DNA of 11,834 nt from CAXBDP01 sp041689935. Lineage in GTDB: Bacteria; Bacteroidota; Bacteroidia; Cytophagales; Cyclobacteriaceae. The notes beneath the pieces were generated by a model, which searched no databases, was not told the DNA's origin, and saw only the letters and a program-made list of their open reading frames with translations. Shown piece by piece: positions 1-6,956 of this stretch. Positions within the stretch are counted from its first letter, which is position 1. Every line of letters begins with the position of its first letter. A program made the translations under genes and the position numbers. The DNA is taken from assembly GCA_041689935.1 (NCBI GenBank), contig JBDNFI010000009.1, positions 1 through 11,834 on the forward strand. Direction: 5' to 3'.

Positions 1-1
1 T

Positions 2-172
2 CTATGCAGCTACGCTCAGACCTTCGGTGGCCCTCCGAGTTTCACGCCAGACGTATTGGACAACCCGATAGATGGCGGCTTGAGCGTATTGCTTGGTGCA
101 GGTGTCGTATATGGCGCGAAGAAGTTGAGAGATCATAGGAAGAGCAAAAAGAAGGAAGAAGACGAAAGCTAG
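2..172 (+). CDS. PID-CTERM-type secreted protein, 3' end only
   Basis: This is the last 56 codons of a gene whose start lies left of the window, ending in TAG. The visible start (LCSYAQTFGG) looks like the end of a signal peptide with an Ala-Gln cleavage site. The C-terminus has the NPIDGGLSVLLGAGVVYGAK motif, a short hydrophobic stretch, and then a highly charged Lys/Glu/Asp tail. This PIDGG-hydrophobic-basic arrangement is what I know as the PID-CTERM sorting tail of Bacteroidota. If so, the protein is exported and may be retained at or processed in the envelope; its biochemical role is unknown. Unlike the AT-rich DNA to its right, this stretch is GC-rich, so it may belong to the resident chromosome while the following DNA is accessory. 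The family call rests on the tail motif alone. Confidence 0.75.
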   Translation, partial: LCSYAQTFGGPPSFTPDVLDNPIDGGLSVLLGAGVVYGAKKLRDHRKSKKKEEDES

Positions 173-193
173 GAGTAGTTACTAGTATGTTCT

Positions 194-337
194 GCCTCTG
201 GCGCGCTTTTGCAAAGCGTGCCGATTTGTTTTCCTTTTAGGCTAGCATAGCTACGCAGCCAAACCTGATGTTTCGACCCAAAGCACCGATTACACATCCT
301 AAAATAGAGGAGCACGCTTTGCAAAAAGTGCGTTAGG
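194..337 (+). repeat. REPIN/MITE-like repeat, complete copy 1
   Basis: A 144-bp unit runs from GCCTCTGGCGCGC to GTGCGTTAGG. It has exact 15-bp inverted ends, TTTTGCAAAGCGTGC at 207-221 and its reverse complement at 312-326. The head also folds on itself (201-209 with 213-221, nine pairs including one G-T, loop TGC), and the tail forms a poorer hairpin. Copies in the same orientation lie at 11492-11634 and 11704-11834. By eye this copy matches the 11492 copy at most positions, with identical ends and a diverged middle (about 222-272). It carries no transposase. The paired-hairpin form resembles REPIN or MITE elements mobilised in trans, which is inference. It lies 21 bp after the PID-CTERM stop codon, so its head hairpin, followed by a T-rich run, could also serve as that gene's terminator. 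Confidence 0.85.
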
Positions 338-340
338 ATT

Positions 341-373
341 GACCAAAAGAACCGATTACAAACCCTAAAAGGA
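341..373 (+). repeat. partial duplicate of the repeat's inner tail
   Basis: This stretch repeats, with a few substitutions and a 3-base gap, the segment at 275-311 of the adjacent repeat. Both read roughly GACCNAAAGNACCGATTACA, then a CCTAAAA run, then GGA. It lacks the terminal hairpin. It may be the residue of an older copy or a local duplication, and it fills the gap between the complete repeat and the YheT remnant. Confidence 0.6.
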
Positions 374-376
374 CCG

Positions 377-660
377 TTACCTTTTCAAACAATACTCATT
401 ATAAAATTCCCAAGCTCTTACTTCGGCCCATGAGTATGGGCTATTTTTTTGCTTGAAACCCACATGGCCTCCCTCCTGCGGCATTTCTAAAAACACATAC
501 TCTGAGGAGCTAGCAATGTCAATTGGAAAGCATTGCCCCATAAGCATAGGATCGTTGAGTGCATTTACAATTAGGGTAGGTAGTCTAATTTTGGCGATAT
601 TAGACCAAAAAGTTGTGTCTGCGTAGGTATATCAGCCGCATTGCCAAATCCATCAATCAG
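377..660 (-). pseudogene. YheT-family alpha/beta hydrolase, C-terminal remnant
   Basis: Reading the minus strand back from TAA at 377-379 gives an open stretch of about 80 residues. It contains LPTLIVNALNDPML, the strand and acidic-residue region of alpha/beta hydrolases, then EMPQEGGHVGF, the catalytic-His segment, and ends WEFYNEYCLKR. The NALNDP and GGHVGF motifs are typical of the YheT family of membrane-associated esterase-like hydrolases. An in-frame stop (complement of TCA near 628) ends this frame. The next conserved piece, GFGNAAD, sits in another frame at about 630-650, so there is a frameshift, and nothing recognisable remains upstream of about 660. An intact family member has about 320 residues including a nucleophilic serine, which is absent here, so this is inactive. 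Confidence 0.85.
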
Positions 661-976
661 GATGCTTTGGTTACCTCAAGGTAAAATGCATGCTTCTGAT
701 AAATTATGATTGAAGTTTTTATCTTAAAGAAACCGTCCAAATTGAAAACTTGAAAAATCTGTCCTTTATGAGACGGCCTCCGTCATTTTATATTCTTTGG
801 TAAGCGCACCACGTGGTATTACGTATCCCCTATTTAGGTGTGTATACTATCATTTGCAAAACCACCACTTGAAGCAAAAAGCGAAGGTACAGACGAGATG
901 TTAGAGACTCAGCAGCTAGAGATATTTTGATTAAATTGACTGAAAGAAAACGTAAAATCCGTATTAATCGTCATAC
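661..976. other. intergenic, no gene recognised
   Basis: No convincing reading frame was found on either strand. One small GC-rich hairpin, GACGG at 772-776 paired with CCGTC at 780-784 around a 3-base loop, is followed on the plus strand by ATTTTAT and could be a weak terminator. The stretch probably holds degraded remains of the flanking minus-strand genes. Confidence 0.5.
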
Positions 977-2470
977 TTACATTTTATTTGAAGATTCGTT
1001 AGTTAAAGATATTTCTTGCATACTAGTAACCTTACTCACATCCCAGTTTTCAACAGGTTGGTCAACATTACTCCCTCTGAACATTTGAGACATATTGGTT
1101 ACGTTCCTCAAATCCCAGCTTTGTATATTTTGTTAAATTCAGCTTGAGAAAAAAAAATGAGCTCATATCCGTGACCAAAGCGATACGAAATTAAGCATAT
1201 TTGCCTTCTATCTTAATCTACGGCTTAGCAAGCCATTGTCTACAGACTCGTATTCAATTCCAATTACTATTGCCTTATCACCTGCTTTAGTATTGATGCA
1301 TTTGTACGTTTCTTCATCCTCTTCTCTAAAAAACTTAACCGGATTAATGAATCTTACATGCACATTTACCAATATTTGAGCTGTACTTTCACTTCCTATC
1401 ACATCTTCACTCCAGCCTAAAAACAGCCAGCCTGCAGTTGGCATAGCTAGAAACTCTACATTACATTCAAAAGGAAAAAATCTTTCTCGTGAGTTATTCG
1501 TGATGCGCCGGTCAACTGTTCGCCCGTATATTATATTGATATTCAATAAGAAGGGTTTACGGATAAAAGTTGCTGAGATATTTTTCTCGCTCTTTACCCT
1601 TACTTAAATTGGGCTTTCACTGCGCGCGATGGTTCTTATCCAATCTACGAATTCCAGCCTTGTAATGGAATCGCTTCAAGCTCTACTTGAGCTCAAATAG
1701 GATAAAATCTACCTGCTGCATTGGGTATAATTCGCTGATCAACACGTCCCGAGCCTTTTATTGTGACCGTAACTGGGTAGGCGGTGCGGGTAAAAGTCGC
1801 GACAATACTCTTCTAAGTATTTGCTGTTAGTTGAGCTGGCCTTACATTGCTTGAGATTGCTCCAAGCCAACTCGAACATCCCAGCCTTAGGATGGAATTC
1901 CAGTGAACTCCACTTTATTTACGTACGAGTAGCATCTGACATTCGCTGTGCATACCATACACTCATCAGCTATTCCCGTACCTACTATATCGATATTGAG
2001 CGGATAAGATTTACAAGTAAATGTTACAACTACATTTTATGCCAACCATATATTTATGGTTAGTTCGCTAATGGTTTTACTACCAGCTATGGCACCCCTC
2101 CAACCAGCAAAGGCCCAACCATCGGATGCACTTACAGTGGGCTCAAGCTGATACGTTCCAGCTGATGGATTGTAGACAACGCTAGCTGCGATTCTTGTAC
2201 CACCTACAATATTGATTTTCAGATGATAATCATTCGTAAATACAGTAGTTTAGTTATTATTACCATTACGAATGACTAAACTTAATAGATTATTTTTACG
2301 CTAGGAAAATCGCTCCAACCATTATGCGGATATTAGTTTCGCTAATAATCAAAAGTGTAGCCTAGATTAGGTTCTGCTTTAAAGTTTACATTTTCACCAT
2401 CAACTATAACCCAAATACATTGAGTGACATCGGATCGATTAAATTTTCCTACCTCGGGAGGGTCTGCAAA
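977..2470 (-). pseudogene. decayed surface protein: bacterial-repeat units plus BspA/DUF285 tail
   Basis: Read on the minus strand, this is one broken gene. The N-terminal part (about 2470 down to 1340) has about five units related to the InlB-like 'bacterial repeat' fold (Flg_new_2-like). Examples are LKINIVGGTRIAASVVYNPS with DGWAFAGWRGAIAGS, VTVTIKGSGRVDQRI, and VEFLAMPTAGWLFLGWSEDV. Next comes a linker near 1208-1320 with AGDKAIVIGIEYESVDNGLL, which resembles the lead-in to DUF285 repeats. Last is a BspA/DUF285 segment (about 1200 to 977) with NIQSWDLRNVTNMSQMF and VENWDVSKVTSM. Such proteins are normally secreted and mediate adhesion or surface interaction. At least three frame changes (near 1880, 1660 and 1130) and several in-frame stops make it non-functional. 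No start or signal peptide is visible. The 112-residue open stretch at 1208-1546 is a fragment of this gene, not a separate one. Confidence 0.85.
1340..2470 (-). repeat. tandem ~75-residue protein repeats inside the decayed surface protein
   Basis: The strand that opens each unit recurs at about 1535 (LNINIIYG), 1765 (VTVTIKGSG), 1985 (LNIDIVGTG) and 2207 (LKINIVGG), a spacing of about 220-230 bp. A GW(x)nW-like core and a final VVATF/ISATF strand can be found in most units. The DNA copies are well diverged, so the array is old. Confidence 0.75.
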
Positions 2471-2480
2471 AGTTTAAATA

Positions 2481-3323
2481 AATATTGGGTCACGAGTGTG
2501 GCAGAATCTGCACGTGCTAATAGGTATAAAAGAATTTAACCTAATTTATTAGTTTCGATCCTTTCGCCCTATTGATTGCTTTCAAAGACAGAAACATTCC
2601 ACGAAGTGGCCAAGATAAGATTCCAAGTGAAAGATTTGACGTATAATCCAAGTTTGTTGCGCAAATTACTACTGACACAATCTTATAAGTGTATAAATGA
2701 ATTTTTTCTCTTTGTCAAGCGCTACTATGGAGTCGAACTGATTCATCCACAGAAAAGAGAGAGGAGTACAAATCCTAAAATAGATCATCACAATTTAAAA
2801 AAGTGTGCTAAAATAGGATGCTCAGACTGAAAACTTCGAAGACAGAAATAAACTTCATGAATAAAATAACCTTATGCAGTAATAAACCAGTATCAGATAT
2901 TCGTTGATTAAAAATCATTATCAGCAAAAAAATATAAAAATATTATATTAACATTAAAATTAATTTTGTTTAACCTTATTATTTTTGTCATAAATAGTGT
3001 AACTAATACTAAGTTAATACGATCATTTACAGATGATCCAATAGACAGAGAACTTCGTGTATTTTTAATATTGTTGAGAGCTATAAACGCGTATGCGGCA
3101 AATCTATGGAGGATTAGGAAATCATGGTAAATTGAAATCAGCTAAAGACAAGTCGCACAAACATAAAAATTCTTAGCCTACACGTAGATAAATTGAATGT
3201 AGTAAGTCCGATTATAAAATTATATTTCTAAAAACCTGAGAATTAATCCAGCACAAGAGACCAAAAGACAGAAGAAGGAATATATCAAAACAGCATTAAA
3301 AAATTTCTTCATAGACCACGTTC
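2481..3323. other. AT-rich stretch without a recognised gene
   Basis: Two short plus-strand open stretches exist. One runs 2576-2830 (84 codons, TTG start only, basic C-terminus with KKCAKIGC) and one runs 2966-3130 (54 codons, no ATG, containing DDPIDRELRVFLILLRAINA). I recognise neither. Both lack a convincing start and sit among decayed genes, so they are at best gene fragments. No RNA gene or mobile-element end is evident. Confidence 0.5.
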
Positions 3324-3578
3324 TTATTTTAATTTTAAGGAATCAATTTTAAATCGAATTCTAGAAATCTTATGACGTAATTCACTGCTCTCTAGCTCAT
3401 CTGGTGTTAAGCAAGGTGGTGGCGGAAGTTTCAAGATATCAGATAATATCGTTATCGCTTTTTCAGTTTGATCTAAAGCAAGATACTCAAAAGCCTTATT
3501 TTCATAAGACCTAATATTCCTCAGAAACAACTTGTACTCAACACTCTTTTTTCTTTTTCTATTATTAAAAAACCACAT
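3324..3578 (-). CDS. small hypothetical protein, helical, TPR-like
   Basis: An 84-codon ORF with ATG at 3578 and TAA at 3324-3326; a TTG two codons upstream is a less likely start. The product begins MWFFNNRKRKKSVEYK, strongly basic. It continues into a helical region, KAFEYLALDQTEKAITILSD, that looks like one TPR-type helix pair, then a PPPPC turn and a charged C-terminal helix. No signal peptide or membrane segment is visible. Its codon pattern is plausible and it has no internal stop, but no strong promoter was found and no family is recognised. It stands alone between non-coding stretches. It may be a real small protein or a surviving fragment of a TPR protein. Confidence 0.4.
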   Translation of the reverse strand: MWFFNNRKRKKSVEYKLFLRNIRSYENKAFEYLALDQTEKAITILSDILKLPPPPCLTPDELESSELRHKISRIRFKIDSLKLK

Positions 3579-3921
3579 GTGCAATATTAATCATCACGGA
3601 TGAAAAAAATTAATAAATTCATGAAAACAGAGAATTTATACAGAATCAAATATTTTAAAAATAGGTGTTGGTGTATATTTAATTATTCATACAATCTATT
3701 ATAAGTTTAATTTTTACTAATGAAGAGAATGAAAATATAAAATCTTAAATCGTGCTGCGAAAGACATGATTAATACAAGTAAATATAAAGGTTTTTCGTC
3801 AGGGTAATGAAGTAATCGTCATTGGCAGTACTAAAGGGAAATTAAAGTGCCGAACAAAAATATTATTCAAATCCACTTTTAAAGGCTAAAACGAAGAAAA
3901 TTTAACGCGATCAAACAAAAT

Positions 3922-3957
3922 TTTGATTGAAATAATAAAGACTGTTGTTTAAATTTG
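3922..3957 (+). promoter_or_regulatory. candidate Bacteroidota-type promoter
   Basis: TAAATTTG at 3950-3957 is an exact match to the Bacteroidota -7 consensus TAnnTTTG. An upstream TTTG at 3922-3925 could be the -33 element, although the 24-bp gap is slightly longer than usual. Transcription would start near 3964 and run into the ORF at 4043. Confidence 0.4.
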
Positions 3958-3967
3958 TTTTCATAGT

Positions 3968-4017
3968 TTAGGGATTAAAACCAAAGAACAATTCCATTTG
4001 ACTATACTAATCCCTAA
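3968..4017 (+). promoter_or_regulatory. 10-bp perfect inverted repeat in the leader of the 89-residue ORF
   Basis: TTAGGGATTA at 3968-3977 and TAATCCCTAA at 4008-4017 are exact reverse complements separated by 30 bp. The pair ends 25 bp before the ATG at 4043 and begins just after the predicted transcription start. It could be an operator for a dimeric regulator or a hairpin in the leader RNA. Confidence 0.5.
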
Positions 4018-4042
4018 GAAGAATTAATGAAGTTTAAGTAAA

Positions 4043-4312
4043 ATGAAAGAAAACCATAACGCTCGGCATTCGGAAAATATTAATAGCGGAGCTGCAAAGT
4101 TTGGCAAAGGAAATCTGGCTCGCAAAGTATTACTCAAGAATAAAAAGCTGGCATCAGAAATATTTTTGCTTTGGAAAAAAGAAAAAAACAAATTGAAAAT
4201 TTCGGATTTTGTTGCTCAAAAATATTCTTTACTCCTTTCCAACGATCAAATTAATGCTATCATAAATAAGGGTCGAAGATTAGAAAAAATATTGAGACAT
4301 GAACTTAAATAG
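4043..4312 (+). CDS. small basic hypothetical protein (89 residues)
   Basis: An ATG-started ORF of 89 codons ending in TAA. The product is rich in Lys and Arg, with an N-terminal segment RHSENINSGAAKFGKGNLAR and then mostly helical sequence with KISDFVAQKYSLLLSNDQIN, which could be a small DNA- or RNA-binding helical fold. There is no signal peptide, membrane segment or cysteine motif. I do not recognise a family. The clean start, the upstream TAAATTTG element and the inverted repeat argue for an expressed gene, and the inverted repeat may be its own operator. It stands just before a decay zone, so it could also be the intact first piece of a larger lost locus. Confidence 0.5.
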   Translation: MKENHNARHSENINSGAAKFGKGNLARKVLLKNKKLASEIFLLWKKEKNKLKISDFVAQKYSLLLSNDQINAIINKGRRLEKILRHELK

Positions 4313-4591
4313 ATATTCCAAAAACAGTAGACTCAAAATTATAAAAAACTCAGAGTCGCTTCCGCAAGGAATAAAAACAAATCTTTAAGGATACAAAGAG
4401 CTATTGAAATTTGAAAATTAAGATATGGTTTTAATAGTATAAGAGATTGTAAGGCTACTGGTAAAGGTTAAAGAAAATTTGGAGAACCTAAACTGCGAAT
4501 CGAATTATTATGCGAGTGCTCACACATCATTGGCATTCATTGACACTGTCATGAACAAATTAATTATTTGTTAGATTTTGTTGGAAGATAA
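4313..4591. other. no gene recognised
   Basis: Only short open stretches interrupted by stops on both strands. A brief plus-strand stretch around 4466-4575 (containing NYYASAHTSLAFID) is uninterpretable. This is probably degraded coding sequence. Confidence 0.4.
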
Positions 4592-4777
4592 GGATCAATT
4601 TATTCTTCAGGATCACGTGAGTTAATAGCTACATTTCACACAATAGGCTTTATTTCCGCATCAGGCTTGATCAATACTGAATATAGCATAGAAAGCTTCG
4701 AGTCTGGATCGCATGATTATCGTCGTGCCTCATTTTCGAGTACGCCAATTAACACTAACAATAAAAAACGAACTTAA
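4592..4777 (+). pseudogene. unassigned coding remnant
   Basis: A 61-codon open stretch without a start codon, ending in TAA. It reads with convincing protein texture (GFISASGLINTEYSIESFES and HDYRRASFSSTPIN), which suggests beta-rich sequence. The same frame continues after the stop with LEYCIRESAPAK and, after one more stop, VMLDELFFKTNNIGDKDIS to about 4930. I do not recognise the family. It shares its frame with the AraC remnant further right, so the two may have been one gene, but the segment between them (about 4930-5356) is too broken to show this. Confidence 0.4.
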
Positions 4778-4780
4778 TTA

Positions 4781-5356
4781 GAATATTGTATTAGAGAGTC
4801 AGCACCAGCCAAATGAGTGATGCTTGACGAATTGTTTTTTAAAACCAACAATATAGGAGATAAAGATATTTCAAGAAATTTGATAAAAGCATTTAACACT
4901 GTGGTTGTATATCACTTACATCACAAAATTTGCTGAACTTATTGAGATGAACCGATATAAACTTATAAAATTCGTCCGCTAGGCTATGATCTTGCATTGA
5001 CCAACTTTATCAAAAATTATAAATGGAAAGAGGCCAAAAGTACGCTGCTTAGCAGAGAAGAAATGCAATTGATCATTCAAATACATTAGGCTTTTAAACC
5101 TATTGTATGTAATACTAAGTTTAAAAGAAATTTGGAGAAACACATATACAATATTGTGAAAGGATAGAGTCTAATCCTCATCAGCAAAAGTTATTGTCCT
5201 TATTTAATATGAATGGTTTAGCCGTTATGATTTCAACATGGGTAGAAATAGGCATGTGATGATTCAAGTTCGTGAAAATAATTTAGTCTTCAGGAACAAT
5301 GAAAACTCATTCAAAGGCAAGAATAATTTGCTGCCGATGAGTACGTATGATTTTGA
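4781..5356 (+). other. degraded coding sequence, unassigned
   Basis: Open pieces occur in one plus-strand frame, for example LGYDLALTNFIKNYKWKEAK and then LLSREEMQLIIQIH near 4981-5087, followed by a dense cluster of stops between about 5165 and 5356. No family is recognised. It is most simply the middle of whatever gene the flanking remnants came from. Confidence 0.35.
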
Positions 5357-5758
5357 TTTAATTTAAACAATGAACAAAAAATTAGCCAGAAAGAGGTAAC
5401 TAGAAAGCATAAAAAGACAGACTTACCGTATTATGAAATGAGGTTTGAAAAAACGAGCAGTCAGAGGATGAATCCTTAATGCCATCTAACACACTTACAA
5501 ATAAAAGAATTACTAATAAATGCAATACTATTTGTTGAAAATATTTAGCCTTTACAAGGCTATCAATTAAGCTCTCATAATGTATTTACTCATTCCAACC
5601 GAAAAAGGTATCTCGCTCAATAAAAGTTACGACAATTAATAGAAGATAAAAACATTAAGAATATAGCCTTGCACTGTTCACCGATATGCTCCACAAATAG
5701 TCATATCAACATTACCTCTGTCTTACTTTATATTGAAAATAAACCTACAAATGTATAG
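5357..5758 (+). pseudogene. AraC-type transcription regulator, decayed C-terminal part
   Basis: One plus-strand frame runs about 134 codons interrupted by internal stops (TAA at 5477 plus TAG and TAA further on) and closed by TAG at 5756-5758, with no indel needed. Its end aligns with the second helix-turn-helix of AraC proteins: LRQLIEDKNIKNIALHC, then STNSHINIT, then ENKPTNV. These correspond to the usual AK-LL-I-EIA--GF---HF---FK---G-TP--Y pattern. NRKRYLAQ about ten residues earlier resembles the NR-YLS recognition helix of the first HTH, implying the stretch between the two is shortened. Upstream, HKKTDLPYYEM resembles the linker of Bacteroidota AraC regulators that have a membrane or sensor N-terminus. 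The gene converges with the intact AraC-type response regulator at 5924. Confidence 0.65.
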
Positions 5759-5923
5759 CTAGAAATTATATTAGGAGTGGCCAAAGCATTTGCAGCAAAC
5801 ATTTTAGGGAATAAAACAACAAATAGGAATGATCATTTAAGAAGGCAACTCTGATGATAATAAAGAATACAATTACCTGAAAGAAGTTGAGTTAAACAGT
5901 TTCTGAAACGACCAAAACAAACA

Positions 5924-6694
5924 CTAGGTTCGTAAATTAATAATCCTTAAATAATACTGTTTGGGAGACTCACCGTTGATAGTTTTAAATTTGGTAATAA
6001 AGTAATTGTAATTACTAAATCCGAGAGCTCGTGTGGTTTTGTAAATATCACCTTTATTGATAAACAAAATCTCTTTTGCTTTGCTCCAACGGATGCTTTT
6101 AATAAGTTCAGACGAAGTATACCCTGTTTTAATTTTAAGAATAGTAGCAAAATTAAATTTAGTAAGGTTGAAATGATCAGCTAAAAACTTTGCGTTCAAC
6201 TCTGGATTTTTTAAATTTCCAATGATTAAATTTCTGATTAGAAATTCAAAATTATTTCGATTAACCTTCTCAAATATATTTCCAGATAATTGCTGAGTTT
6301 TAACCACCTCTGAATTATTCCTTAAATAGATGTTGTTTTTATTAATCAAATTATCGATTCTTAATTTTAATTCCTGCATTAAGAATGGCTTTCTTAGGTA
6401 ATCATCTGCGCCTAATTGCAGTCCTTTGATAACAAAGCTGGAGTCAATTACGGCTGATATAAAGATAAATCCTATGGCATCGTGATGGAAATGTGCTCTT
6501 AAAAAATTGAGAATAAAAAAACCATCTCGATCAGGCAAAACTATATCGCAAATAATAACTGCTGGATATTTAATCTTTATAAATTTGATGGCAGCAGACG
6601 CAGAATTACAGACATACACTTCGTAGCCATTCACTTGTAATAGTTCCTTGATGCTTTGAGCTAAAAGAACATCATCCTCAATTAATAAAATCAT
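5924..6694 (-). CDS. response regulator: receiver domain plus AraC-type DNA-binding domain
   Basis: A 256-residue protein, using the ATG at 6694 so that it starts MILLIEDDVLLAQ; a TTG three codons upstream is a weaker start. The N-terminal receiver domain (about 1-118) has the acidic pocket E6-D7-D8, phospho-acceptor D50 in CDIVLPDRDG, S80 in place of Thr/Ser, and K102 in YLRKPF. It should therefore be phosphorylatable. A linker of about 35 residues leads to an AraC/XylS-type double HTH (about 152-250), with IRWSKAKEILF and the second HTH ALGFSNYNYFITKFK followed by GESPKQYY. It is a cytoplasmic transcription factor activated by a histidine kinase, most likely the one encoded divergently at 6957. 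The TAG stop lies about 165 bp from the decayed AraC gene on the opposite strand. Confidence 0.93.
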   Translation of the reverse strand: MILLIEDDVLLAQSIKELLQVNGYEVYVCNSASAAIKFIKIKYPAVIICDIVLPDRDGFFILNFLRAHFHHDAIGFIFISAVIDSSFVIKGLQLGADDYLRKPFLMQELKLRIDNLINKNNIYLRNNSEVVKTQQLSGNIFEKVNRNNFEFLIRNLIIGNLKNPELNAKFLADHFNLTKFNFATILKIKTGYTSSELIKSIRWSKAKEILFINKGDIYKTTRALGFSNYNYFITKFKTINGESPKQYYLRIINLRT

Positions 6695-6956
6695 TATAAA
6701 CAATTATGTAAATCAAAACAACATGATGAGTAGAGTTTCTAGCTAATTAAAAGTTAGTAAATTAGGTGATCCTTTTAGGGATAATTTCCATTTGTCTAAA
6801 ACTCTTATAAAAGTATTAAAAACCAATCAAACCATTTTTAAAAATAAAAAAATAAAGCTCATATTTTGAAAAAAAACACATTTAGCAAAAGTAATATTTA
6901 CGTTTTAAACAAAAAATAGCTAAACTTAATGGTAGAACACATTTAGCGCCAAAAAC
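6695..6956. promoter_or_regulatory. divergent intergenic control region between regulator and kinase
   Basis: These 262 bp of very AT-rich DNA separate two divergent starts. They contain an exact 12-bp direct repeat, AACACATTTAGC at 6875-6886 and 6936-6947 (61 bp start to start), with an inverted GCTAAA at 6919-6924 between the copies. For the minus strand, CAAAAGTA at 6886-6893 reads TACTTTTG, a match to the -7 consensus, with a possible -33 TTTG at 6910-6913 (16-bp gap, short). That would give the regulator a leader of about 185 bases. No clear consensus promoter was seen for the kinase. Confidence 0.45.
6875..6947 (+). repeat. 12-bp direct repeat, candidate regulator-binding sites
   Basis: AACACATTTAGC occurs exactly at 6875-6886 and 6936-6947. 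The first copy touches the candidate -7 element of the response-regulator gene and the second ends 9 bp before the kinase ATG. AraC-type regulators often bind direct repeats, so self-regulation by the neighbouring protein is plausible but unproven. Confidence 0.5.

Larger units (their letters stand above)
3579..4042. other. AT-rich upstream region of the 89-residue ORF
   Basis: No open frame of note. The right half holds the candidate promoter and inverted repeat listed separately; the left half shows nothing recognisable. Confidence 0.5.

Noticed and set aside
1821..2063. Plus-strand open frame of 80 codons
   Set aside because: It is antisense to the bacterial-repeat units of the decayed surface protein, whose motifs are clear on the minus strand.
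2576..2830. Plus-strand open frame of 84 codons
   Set aside because: It has only a TTG start, no recognisable domain and no promoter, in an area of decayed DNA. It is kept only as a note in the intergenic entry.
4592..5860. Stop-codon reassignment (TAA/TAG read as an amino acid) to explain the in-frame stops
   Set aside because: Intact genes in the window end in TAA, TAG or TGA, other remnants contain true frameshifts, and the motifs around the stops are eroded, so ordinary decay is the simpler explanation.
6929..6946. Five-codon leader ORF just before the kinase start
   Set aside because: It is too short and is not supported by a start signal or attenuator structure. It overlaps the 12-bp repeat by chance.
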